A stretch of DNA of 8,996 nt from Polaromonas sp. (GTDB taxonomy: Bacteria; Pseudomonadota; Gammaproteobacteria; Burkholderiales; Burkholderiaceae_C). The notes beneath the pieces were generated by a model. That model saw only the letters and a list, made by a program, of their open reading frames with translations. It had not been told where the DNA came from and made no database searches. Below, one piece after another: positions 1 to 6,257 of this stretch (positions are counted from its first letter, which is position 1; each line of letters starts with the position of its first letter). The stretch lies in NCBI GenBank assembly GCA_014376885.1, contig JACMQR010000234.1, positions 1-8,996 of the forward strand, given 5' to 3'. A program made the position numbers and the translations under genes.

Positions 1-1044
1 TGCCGGGCCGCTGGCGTCGACGCGATTGTCGAGCTCACCGGCACCATCGAGCATGCGGCCCAGGTCACGCTGGAAGCGCTGGCCCACCGCAAGCATGTGG
101 TGCTGATGAATGCCGAGGTCGACGGCACCATCGGCCCGATTCTCAAGACCTATGCCGACCGCGCCGGCGTAGTGCTGACCAGCGCCGACGGCGACCAGCC
201 CGGCGTGATGATGAACCTGTACCGTTTCGTGCGCGGCATCGGCGTCAAGCCGGTGATGTGCGGCAACATCAAGGGCCTGCACGATCCGTACCGCAATCCG
301 ACCACGCAGATCGCCTTTGCCACCCAGTGGAAGCAAAAGCCGGACATGGTGGCGTCGTTCGCCGACGGCACCAAGATTTCCTTTGAAAACGCCATCGTGG
401 CCAACGGCACCGGCATGCGCGTCGGCCAGCGCGGCATGTACGGCCCGACCGTGCCACCGGGCACGCCGATCCAGGACATTGCCAGCCACTACCCGCTGGA
501 ATCGATGCTGGACGGCCCGGGCATCGTCGACTATGTCGTGGGCGCCATGCCCGGCCCCGGCGTGTTCGTGCTCGGCACCCATGACCATCCGGTCCAGCAG
601 CACTACCTGGCCCTGTACAAGCTGGGCAACGGGCCGCTGTACTGCTTTTACACGCCGTACCACCTGTGCCACTTCGAGGTGCCCAACACAGTGGCACGGG
701 CCGTGCTGTTCCAGGACGCCGCCCTGGCGCCGCTGGCCGGACCGCTGGTCGAAGTGCTGGCCACCGCCAAGAAAGACCTGCAGTCCGGCGAGGTGATTGA
801 TGGCCTGGGCGGCTACATGACCTACGGACTGGCGGAAAACGCGCCTACTGCCCGGGCGCAGAACCTGCTGCCCATCGGTCTGGCGCAAGGCTGCACCTTG
901 AAGCGGGCCATTGCCAAGGACACCGTGCTGACCTTCGATGATGTCCAGCTGCCCCCCGGCCGGCTGTGCGACCGGCTGTGGCAGGAGCAGATCGACCGCT
1001 TTTTTCCGGCCTATTCCCAAACTCCCTTGGAGACAAATCAATGA
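1..1044 (+). CDS. SAF-domain NAD(P)-dependent oxidoreductase, homoserine dehydrogenase-like/DXR-II-like (5' truncated)
   Basis: The reading frame is open from base 1, so the true start lies upstream of the window; 347 codons are visible before the TGA at 1042-1044. The first ~35 visible residues (AIVELTGT, then LAHRKHVVLMN) look like the end of a Rossmann NAD(P)-binding fold. The middle carries SADGDQPG and later GPLYCFYTPYHL and EVPNTVAR. From about visible residue 256 (AKKDLQSGEVID) a SAF-like domain runs nearly to the C-terminus. This layout matches the family often labelled homoserine dehydrogenase-like, which includes Brucella DRL/DXR-II, an alternative deoxyxylulose-phosphate reductoisomerase. 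The exact substrate cannot be read from the sequence. The stop overlaps the start of the next gene (ATGA), and that gene is a sugar epimerase/dehydratase, so a role in making an unusual sugar for a surface polysaccharide is more likely than amino acid synthesis. Family assignment is fairly sure; function is inference. Confidence 0.82.
   Translation, partial: CRAAGVDAIVELTGTIEHAAQVTLEALAHRKHVVLMNAEVDGTIGPILKTYADRAGVVLTSADGDQPGVMMNLYRFVRGIGVKPVMCGNIKGLHDPYRNPTTQIAFATQWKQKPDMVASFADGTKISFENAIVANGTGMRVGQRGMYGPTVPPGTPIQDIASHYPLESMLDGPGIVDYVVGAMPGPGVFVLGTHDHPVQQHYLALYKLGNGPLYCFYTPYHLCHFEVPNTVARAVLFQDAALAPLAGPLVEVLATAKKDLQSGEVIDGLGGYMTYGLAENAPTARAQNLLPIGLAQGCTLKRAIAKDTVLTFDDVQLPPGRLCDRLWQEQIDRFFPAYSQTPLETNQ
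1029..1032 (+). promoter_or_regulatory. Shine-Dalgarno site that sets the epimerase start
   Basis: GGAG lies 8 nt before the ATG at 1041, inside the last codons of the upstream gene. The spacing is good, and the protein from that ATG begins directly at the family's usual N-terminus (MKLLVTG). This favours 1041 over the in-frame ATG at 966, which would add 25 residues without family character. Confidence 0.7.
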
Positions 1045-2078
1045 AGCTGCTTGTTACCGGCGTTGAAGGCTATATCGGCTGCCTGCTAGCGCCTTTTCTT
1101 CAAGCCCGAGGCCATGAGGTTGTCGGCCTGGACACCGGCTACTACCGCGACGGCTGGCTGTTCAGCGACAGCCAGCTGGTTCCCGGGTTTCCGCGCACCC
1201 TCAACCGCGATATCCGCCACATCCAGAGCGCCGATGTGCAGGGCGTCGATGCCGTCGTGCACCTGGCCGAGCTGTCCAACGACCCGCTGGGCGAGAATGT
1301 TCCGGAACTGACGTTCCAGATCAACCACCAGGCGTCCACGCGGCTGGCCGGGCTGGCCAAGGCCGCCGGCGTCAAGCGCTTTGTCTATACCTCGTCGTGC
1401 AGCGTGTATGGCATGGCCAATGGCGCCGAGGCCATGACCGAGCTGTCGCCGACCAACCCGCAAACAGCCTATGCCCAATGCAAGACGCTCGTCGAGCGCG
1501 ATGTGGCCGCCATGGCGACGGAGCACTTTTCGCCCACCTTTTTGCGCAATGCCACCGCCTATGGCGCTTCGCCGCGGATGCGCTTTGACATTGTGCTGAA
1601 CAACCTGTGCGGCATTGCCGCCACCACCGGCAAGATCGTCATGACCAGCGACGGCTCGCCGTGGCGCCCGCTGGTGCATGTGCTGGACATCTGCCAGGCG
1701 GTGGCCTGCGTGCTTGAAGCGCCGCAGGATGCGGTGCACAACGAGATCTTCAACGTCGGCCATGACGTGGACAACTACCAGGTGCGCGAGATCGCCCAGA
1801 TCGTGGCCGATGTCTATCCCGGCTGCCAGCTCACTTTTGGCCAGGCTGGCGCAGACAACCGCAGCTACAAGGTCAGTTTTGCCAAAATCCATGAAAAGCT
1901 CAACGGCTTTCACTGTGCCTGGGACGCCCGCAAGGGCGCCCAGCAGCTGCACGATATCTACAGCCGCATCGGCATCGATGCAGCCACCTTCGACGCCCGG
2001 CCCTTCACCCGGCTAAAGCAGCTCAAGTACCTGAGCGCGACCGGCCAGATCGACGAGCGGTTTTTCTGGAAATATTGA
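1041..2078 (+). CDS. NAD-dependent epimerase/dehydratase (extended SDR family)
   Basis: This is a 345-residue cytosolic enzyme of the extended short-chain dehydrogenase/reductase family, which act on nucleotide sugars. The N-terminal dinucleotide motif GVEGYIG is at residues 7-13, with an acidic residue ending beta-2 (D31 in GLDTGYY), which suggests NAD rather than NADP. The catalytic set is visible: TSSCSVYG around residues 117-124 supplies the Ser/Thr, and Y144-x3-K148 (YAQCK) the Tyr/Lys pair. RNATAYG (169-175) and WRPLVHVLD (208-216) are typical of the substrate-binding half. The length is usual for the family. Translation is probably coupled to the SAF oxidoreductase gene through the 4-nt overlap. 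The substrate (UDP-, dTDP-, GDP- or CDP-sugar) and the reaction (epimerase, dehydratase or reductase) cannot be decided. The gene ends 63 bp from the stop of the convergent pabB. Confidence 0.9.
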   Translation: MKLLVTGVEGYIGCLLAPFLQARGHEVVGLDTGYYRDGWLFSDSQLVPGFPRTLNRDIRHIQSADVQGVDAVVHLAELSNDPLGENVPELTFQINHQASTRLAGLAKAAGVKRFVYTSSCSVYGMANGAEAMTELSPTNPQTAYAQCKTLVERDVAAMATEHFSPTFLRNATAYGASPRMRFDIVLNNLCGIAATTGKIVMTSDGSPWRPLVHVLDICQAVACVLEAPQDAVHNEIFNVGHDVDNYQVREIAQIVADVYPGCQLTFGQAGADNRSYKVSFAKIHEKLNGFHCAWDARKGAQQLHDIYSRIGIDAATFDARPFTRLKQLKYLSATGQIDERFFWKY

Positions 2079-2141
2079 ACGCAAACGCAAACGCCAGCGT
2101 ATGCCCGGCAGGCGTGGCAGCTCAGCGGGAAGATGAAGTTT

Positions 2142-4028
2142 TCAGTCCGGCAGGTCCGCGCAGCCCAGCCTGTCGGTGGGCACCATTTCTGCCGCAATCC
2201 AGCCCCGCAGGCTGTTTACAAACGCCCACTCCTGCACGCGCGGCACTTGGTCCAGCCGCACCACCGCCTCGCTCAGCCGGCCGTCGCGCAGCGCCAGCGC
2301 CCGGCCAACGCCGGGCAACAAGCCGCATGGCAGCGGCGGCGTGACCCAGCGGCCGCTGATCAGCATGGCAATGCTGCCGCGCGTGCATTCGGTAATCTCC
2401 TGGCTTTCATTCCAAAGCACGGTGTCGAACACACCCGCCGCCAGCGGCGTGAAGGCGTCGTAATGCGCGCGCCGTGTTGTCTTGAAGCGCACAAACTCGC
2501 CGTGCGCGTTCAGCATCGGCCGGTCAGCCAGTTGCAGCCGGACCCGGGCCGGCGAAGCGTCCATGGCAAACGCCTGGGCGCGTGCCTGGCCTTGCGCACC
2601 GAGCAGCAGGCGCACGCGCCACAGGCCTTGCGAATGCGCTTGCGCCAGTTCGTGCAAACAGTTTTCGACCTGGACCGCATTCCACGGACAGCCAAAATGC
2701 GCGGCAGCGCCGGCCAGCCGCGCCAGGTGCTCGGCGGCATGGCGTAACTGGCCGCCCTCCAGGGCCAGGGTTTCCAGCAGGTCAAAGGGCTGGCTGGCGC
2801 GCTCCAGGAATTTGCGCTTGGCGCGCCACTCTTGCCATTCGGCATCCGGCGCAGCGCTGGAGGTGATGCCGCTGCCAATGCCGCAGCGCAGCTGCCCGGC
2901 ATTGACCGTGACAGTACGGATCGGCACGTTGAAGGTCGCGCGGATGCCGGCGTCCGGCCCGCCCGGCCGCACCACGCCGATGGCGCCGCAGTACACCCCG
3001 CGCGGCCCGGCTTCCTCGGCCTGGATCATCTGCATCGCCCGCACCTTGGGCGCGCCCGTCACCGAGCCGCAGGGAAACAGCGCGCCGAACACATCGGCCA
3101 GCGACGTGCCGACCCGGGTGCGGGCGCGCACATCCGAGGTCATCTGCCAGACGCTGGGCAGCGCCTCGGTCTGGAACAGGGCCGGCACCTGCACGCTGAA
3201 CGGCTCGGCAATGCGTGAAATGTCGTTGCGCAGCAGGTCCACGATCATGACGTTTTCGGCCCGCTCCTTGGGCGATGCGCGCAGGGCGGCGGCCTGGGCC
3301 GCGTCCGCCTGCGGCGTGTCGCCGCGCAGGGCGGTGCCCTTCATCGGCCGCGCCAGGATGTCGCCGCCGCCGCCGCTTGCGCTGCTGCTACTGATGCTTT
3401 GCCAGTCGAAAAACAGCTCGGGCGATACCGACAGCACCTGCCCTTCGTCGATGCTGCTGGCGCTTCCGGTGTCGATGAAAGCCGCATAACCGCCGGGCTG
3501 GGCCCGCTGCAAGGCAGCAAACAGGGCCAGTGGGGCGTCGGCTGCGGGCGGCGCCTGCCAGGCGCCGGCCAGCGGCGCGGTGAAATTGACCTGGTACAGC
3601 TCGCCGGCGGCAATGGCCGCTTGGATGTGGCCCACGGCGGCGTCAAACACCGGGCGCGGGCAGGTTTCGGTCCACTCGATACACGCAGCCTCAGCGCCGA
3701 GACCCGTTCCTTGCGGCCAGGGCAAGGCTTCGTCGTACACCGCAAACCAGGCCAGCGGCCCGTCGGGCGCCTGCACCCGCAGGGCACTGTCAAAAGCGGG
3801 CGCGGCTTCATAGCGCAGGTAGCCGACGCACCAGCGCCCCTGCTGCGCCGCGGCCTGCAGCGCGTCAAGCAGTGGCCGGACATCGGCCAGCTGGCGCGCC
3901 ACCAGGACTTCGCGCGCCTGGCCAAAAGCATGGCGCAGGCGCGGGGCGGCATTGTCGACAGGATCGGCAAAGTCAATAAAGGCAGAAATCAGGATCAAAT
4001 CAGTGCTTTCCGCTTGTTGGAAGTACAC
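2142..4028 (-). CDS. pabB: Aminodeoxychorismate synthase component I fused to a class IV aminotransferase domain (PabB-PabC-like)
   Basis: The PabB half turns chorismate and ammonia into 4-amino-4-deoxychorismate; the C-terminal half resembles the lyase (PabC) that releases p-aminobenzoate for folate. Residues ~125-410 are a chorismate-binding domain: SPELFF (202-207), PMKGT with K230, NVMIVDLLRND (259-269), FPCGSVTGAPK (318-328) and GIGSGI (383-388). Lys in PMKGT marks PabB; anthranilate synthase (TrpE) has Ala there. Residues ~412-628 are a class IV aminotransferase fold with probable PLP-lysine K516 (RFKTTRR), ITE with E547, and GLLPGVGR (569-576). At 628 residues it has the usual size for such fusions. 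No glutaminase (PabA/TrpG) is nearby, so one must be encoded elsewhere. The given start is GTG at 4028 with a weak ribosome site. A TTG at 3998, preceded by GGAAAG, gives a shorter N-terminus (MILISAFIDFAD) closer to the family and may be the real start. Two loops before the active-site Lys are extended by Ser/Gly-rich residues. Confidence 0.93.
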   Translation of the reverse strand: MYFQQAESTDLILISAFIDFADPVDNAAPRLRHAFGQAREVLVARQLADVRPLLDALQAAAQQGRWCVGYLRYEAAPAFDSALRVQAPDGPLAWFAVYDEALPWPQGTGLGAEAACIEWTETCPRPVFDAAVGHIQAAIAAGELYQVNFTAPLAGAWQAPPAADAPLALFAALQRAQPGGYAAFIDTGSASSIDEGQVLSVSPELFFDWQSISSSSASGGGGDILARPMKGTALRGDTPQADAAQAAALRASPKERAENVMIVDLLRNDISRIAEPFSVQVPALFQTEALPSVWQMTSDVRARTRVGTSLADVFGALFPCGSVTGAPKVRAMQMIQAEEAGPRGVYCGAIGVVRPGGPDAGIRATFNVPIRTVTVNAGQLRCGIGSGITSSAAPDAEWQEWRAKRKFLERASQPFDLLETLALEGGQLRHAAEHLARLAGAAAHFGCPWNAVQVENCLHELAQAHSQGLWRVRLLLGAQGQARAQAFAMDASPARVRLQLADRPMLNAHGEFVRFKTTRRAHYDAFTPLAAGVFDTVLWNESQEITECTRGSIAMLISGRWVTPPLPCGLLPGVGRALALRDGRLSEAVVRLDQVPRVQEWAFVNSLRGWIAAEMVPTDRLGCADLPD

Positions 4029-4051
4029 AACCAGCTATTAAAAAATGAGCA
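3993..4051. repeat. Possible degenerate Comamonadaceae-type intergenic repeat at the pabB 5' end
   Basis: On the + strand this stretch is AT-richer than its surroundings. It holds an imperfect inverted repeat (GTG and TTCC at 4003-4011 facing GGAA and CAC at 4019-4028), followed by AGCTATTAAAAAATGAGCA at 4033-4051. The general form, a CGCTT-type palindrome followed by AGCTATTAAAA, resembles a short intergenic repeat I recall as common in Comamonadaceae genomes. No second copy is in this window, so the repeat nature is unproven. It overlaps the first ~12 codons of the longer pabB version. Confidence 0.35.
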
Positions 4052-4165
4052 GGCAGGCACGGTTGCCGACAGTCCGCTTAAATGGTACTGGCCTGGGCGA
4101 GAGGGCAGGCAGGTCGTCTTGTCACACCAGACTAGCCCCTGCAAAAAATTGAACGTTGCGCGTTG

Positions 4166-4192
4166 GGCCCGGAAAAGCCGCCGACGCGGGCC
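4166..4192. repeat. Short GC inverted repeat
   Basis: GGCCCG at 4166-4171 is the exact reverse complement of CGGGCC at 4187-4192, a 6-bp stem with a 15-nt loop. No T-run follows on either strand, so it is not a standard terminator. It may be chance in GC-rich DNA. Confidence 0.3.
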
Positions 4193-4201
4193 GCAGATCT
4201 C

Positions 4202-4232
4202 GCCGGCCCGAGGCGGTTGCCTCACCGCCGGC
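4202..4232. repeat. Two-tier inverted repeat in the pabB-panD spacer
   Basis: GAGGC (4210-4214) pairs with GCCTC (4219-4223) around a GGTT loop, and an outer pair GCCGG (4202-4206) with CCGGC (4228-4232) extends the stem across a small internal loop. Ten base pairs in all could form a hairpin in DNA or RNA of either strand. There is no T-run. It could be an operator-like or structural element between the divergent genes; its role is unknown. Confidence 0.4.
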
Positions 4233-4295
4233 CTCGCACAACCCAGTGACTCGGTCATGACCATTTCAAATAAAAGCCGGCTCTGTTGGGTGCAT

Positions 4296-4301
4296 TAAAA
4301 T
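4296..4301 (+). promoter_or_regulatory. panD: Weak candidate -10 box for panD
   Basis: TAAAAT lies in a locally AT-rich stretch within otherwise GC-rich DNA, 119 nt before the panD ATG. No good -35 hexamer is found at 16-18 nt upstream, so this is only a candidate. If used, it would give a leader of roughly 110 nt, in which ATGCG (4341-4345) can pair with CGCAT (4357-4361). Confidence 0.22.
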
Positions 4302-4420
4302 CGTCCGCAACACCAGGCTGTCAACGCAAATGTTACCGCCATGCGGCAGCCCGTGGCGCATCTGCGGCTTGCCGGTAGGTCTTTTGCCTTGTTTGAACGC
4401 TGACTTTACCCGCATATCCC

Positions 4421-4801
4421 ATGTTCAGAACCCTCCTCGAATCCAAAATCCACCACGCCACCGTGACCCATTGCGAGCTTGACTACGAAGGCTCGTGTGC
4501 CATCGACGGGGACCTGCTGGACGCGGCCAATCTGGACGACAACGAGCAGGTGCACATCGGGAACATCAACAACGGCGAGCGTTTCTTCACCTATGTGATT
4601 CGCGCCGAGCGCGGCAGCCGCATTATTTCTGTCAATGGCTCGGCAGCACGGCGGGTCGCCGTGGGCGACCTGTTGACCATTGCCGGTTTCGGGCCGGTCG
4701 CCGAGGCGCAGGTGACAGGCTTCAAGCCCCGGCTGGTGTTTGTCGATCAGGACAACCGCATCCGGGAGGAACGCTCGACCATTGCGGTGCAAATGGCCTG
4801 A
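4421..4801 (+). CDS. panD: Aspartate 1-decarboxylase proenzyme
   Basis: PanD decarboxylates L-aspartate to beta-alanine, which PanC joins to pantoate to make pantothenate for CoA. The 126-residue product has the same length as the E. coli enzyme and aligns without gaps from MFRTLL. The self-cleavage site is intact: G24-S25 in DYEGSCAID, where Ser25 becomes the N-terminal pyruvoyl group of the alpha chain. Other key positions match: K9 and H11 (SKIHHATVT), R54, T57 and Y58 (NGERFFTY), and N72 in SVNGSAA. The enzyme should be a cytosolic tetramer of cleaved chains. There is no clear Shine-Dalgarno before the ATG (the preceding bases read CGCATATCCC), so initiation may be weak or leader-dependent. 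It stands alone rather than with panB/panC: pabB is divergent upstream and the biotin operon begins 121 bp downstream on the same strand. Confidence 0.96.
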   Translation: MFRTLLESKIHHATVTHCELDYEGSCAIDGDLLDAANLDDNEQVHIGNINNGERFFTYVIRAERGSRIISVNGSAARRVAVGDLLTIAGFGPVAEAQVTGFKPRLVFVDQDNRIREERSTIAVQMA

Positions 4802-4807
4802 AACGCC

Positions 4808-4829
4808 GCCTGCGAGGCTGTCCGCAGGC
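4808..4829 (+). terminator. Hairpin after panD, possible terminator or attenuator
   Basis: GCCTGCG (4808-4814) is a perfect 7-bp reverse complement of CGCAGGC (4823-4829) with an 8-nt loop, starting 6 nt past the panD stop. It lacks the T-run of a standard intrinsic terminator. It may instead be a 3'-end-protecting stem, or it may partly separate panD from the bio genes. Confidence 0.38.
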
Positions 4830-4913
4830 CGCCTAGGCTGGCTTTGAAGTCACTCATTCCGACTGAGGCTCACGGCAACGCAAGCGGCCCGTCTCTTTTC
4901 TTCTTTTGAACAT

Positions 4914-4919
4914 AAAAGG
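4914..4919 (+). promoter_or_regulatory. bioA: Unusually close ribosome binding site of bioA
   Basis: AAAAGG ends only 3 nt before the bioA ATG at 4923, tighter than usual. The next in-frame ATG (4938, residue 6) would have about 18 nt of spacing, which is too long. The site therefore mildly favours 4923 but predicts modest initiation. Confidence 0.4.
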
Positions 4920-4922
4920 TCC

Positions 4923-6257
4923 ATGGACAACCTCACAATGATTCAGCGCAGCCTGCGCCATGTATGGCACCCGTGCACCCAGATGAAGCTGCATGAAACG
5001 CAGCCCCCGGTGCCGATTGCCCGGGCCGAAGGCGTGTGGCTGTACGACCTCGAGGGCAATCGCTACCTCGACGGCATCAGCTCGTGGTGGGTCAACCTGT
5101 TTGGCCACGGCCATCCGCACATCAAGGCAGCGCTCGTGGACCAGCTGGACCGGCTCGACCATGTCATGCTGGCTGGCTTCACGCACCCGCCGGTGGTCGA
5201 GCTGTCGGAGCGGCTGGGCGCCCTGACTGGCCTGGGCCACGCTTTCTACGGCAGCGACGGCGCTAGCGCCACCGAGATTGCACTGAAGATGAGCGCCCAT
5301 TACTGGCGCAACGCCGGCCGCCCGGAGAAATGCCGCTTCATTGGCCTGGCCGGCGGCTACCACGGAGAAACCGTGGGCGCGCTGGCGGTCACCGACATCG
5401 CCATTTTTCGCGAGGCCTATGCGCCCCTGGTGCGGCTGGCCGCCACCGTGCCCAGCCCCGACGCACGCAGCGCGTTGCCGGGCGAAAGCGCTGTTGACAC
5501 GGCTCGGCGCGCCGCCGCCGGCCTGCAGAGCTGGCTGGAGCAACACCACGCACAGACCGCCGCGCTGATCCTGGAGCCGATGGTGCAGTGCGCCGCCGGC
5601 ATGGCCATGCACGACGCCAGTTATTTGCGCGAAGCGAGCGCGCTGTGCGACCGCTACGAGGTGCATTTGATCGCCGAGGAGATCGCCACCGGTTTTGGCC
5701 GCACCGGCACGATGTTTGCGCACCAGCAGGCCGGCATCCGGCCAGACTTCATCTGCCTGTCCAAAGGCTTGACCGGTGGTACGTTGCCCCTGTCGGCGGT
5801 ACTGACCACCAATACGGTGTACGACGCGTTTTACGACGACGAAATGGCACGGGGCTTTTTGCACTCGCACTCCTACACCGGCAACCCGCTGGCCTGCCGC
5901 GCCGCGCTGGCCACGCTGGAGTTGTTCGAGCAAACCGATGTGCTGGCCCGCAACGCCGAGCTGGCGCAGGTGCTGGACCGGGCTTTTGAACCCCTGACCC
6001 AGCACCCGTCGGTGCGGCACGCCCGCCGGCTGGGCATGATCTGGGCCTGGGACATTGACGAGGCCGCCGCCGGCCACGCGCCGCAACTGCACTTTGCGCG
6101 CCGCTATGCCCAGCATGCCCTGACCCACGGCGTGGTGCTGCGCCCGATTGGCAACACGCTCTACGCCATGCCGCCCTATGTGATGGATGCAACCACGGCG
6201 GCCCATCTGGCGCGCGGCGCACTGGCGGCACTTGAAACCACGCTGACCCAAACATGA
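4923..6257 (+). CDS. bioA: Adenosylmethionine-8-amino-7-oxononanoate aminotransferase (DAPA synthase)
   Basis: BioA is a PLP enzyme that moves the amino group of S-adenosylmethionine to KAPA, giving 7,8-diaminopelargonate. The 444-residue product is a full class III aminotransferase. Seen in it: WHPCTQM (15-21) and SSWWVNLFGHGHP (53-65) at the substrate entrance, GSDGASATEIALKM (110-123) for the PLP phosphate, GGYHGET (144-150), EIATGFGRTG (253-262) with R260, the PLP lysine K281 in CLSKGLTGG, HSYTGNPLAC (316-325) and LRPIG with R407. Using a constant offset of 7 from E. coli BioA (K274, R253), the residue matching Asp245, which binds the pyridine nitrogen of PLP, is Glu252 (GAG at 5676-5678), an unusual change. 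E. coli Tyr17 is Cys18 here, a variant I also recall from Pseudomonas BioA. First gene of the biotin operon; its TGA overlaps the bioD ATG by 4 nt. Confidence 0.96.
   Translation: MDNLTMIQRSLRHVWHPCTQMKLHETQPPVPIARAEGVWLYDLEGNRYLDGISSWWVNLFGHGHPHIKAALVDQLDRLDHVMLAGFTHPPVVELSERLGALTGLGHAFYGSDGASATEIALKMSAHYWRNAGRPEKCRFIGLAGGYHGETVGALAVTDIAIFREAYAPLVRLAATVPSPDARSALPGESAVDTARRAAAGLQSWLEQHHAQTAALILEPMVQCAAGMAMHDASYLREASALCDRYEVHLIAEEIATGFGRTGTMFAHQQAGIRPDFICLSKGLTGGTLPLSAVLTTNTVYDAFYDDEMARGFLHSHSYTGNPLACRAALATLELFEQTDVLARNAELAQVLDRAFEPLTQHPSVRHARRLGMIWAWDIDEAAAGHAPQLHFARRYAQHALTHGVVLRPIGNTLYAMPPYVMDATTAAHLARGALAALETTLTQT

Larger units (their letters stand above)
4029..4420. other. Divergent intergenic spacer between pabB and panD
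   Basis: About 390 bp without a credible gene separates two divergently transcribed genes, so promoters for both are expected here. Visible content: the tail of the possible repeat (to 4051), two copies of GCAGGCAGG (from 4049 and from 4105), GC-rich inverted repeats at 4166-4192 and 4202-4232, and an AT-rich stretch around 4264-4301. The reading frame crossing it on the + strand (3399-4298) is mainly an antisense shadow of pabB. I see no tRNA or riboswitch class that I recognise. Confidence 0.6.

Noticed and set aside
966..1040. Upstream in-frame ATG that would lengthen the epimerase by 25 residues
   Set aside because: It overlaps the coding end of the upstream gene, and the added residues precede the canonical MKLLVTG start, which has its own GGAG site.
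1..1044. True homoserine dehydrogenase (threonine pathway)
   Set aside because: The Rossmann-end and SAF-domain layout, and the coupling to a sugar SDR, fit the homoserine-dehydrogenase-like/DXR-II group rather than the threonine-pathway enzyme.
1086..1952. 288-codon open frame on the - strand
   Set aside because: Antisense shadow of the epimerase gene, with no recognisable motif.
2079..2141. Possible bidirectional terminator between the convergent epimerase and pabB genes
   Set aside because: Only a 5-bp stem (ACGCC/GGCGT) with a long loop and no T-run; the ACGCAA tandem is too short to call a repeat.
2142..4028. Anthranilate synthase component I (TrpE)
   Set aside because: The active-site motif is PMKGT with Lys, typical of PabB, and the C-terminal class IV aminotransferase domain belongs to p-aminobenzoate synthesis.
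3399..4298. 299-codon open frame on the + strand reaching into the pabB-panD spacer
   Set aside because: Mostly antisense to pabB with shadow-like composition; the part beyond pabB has no family features.
4802..4922. BirA-type biotin operator upstream of bioA
   Set aside because: I looked for paired TTGTAAAC/GTTTACAA half-sites and found none here or in the 34-nt bioF-bioB gap, so regulation by BirA cannot be claimed from this sequence.
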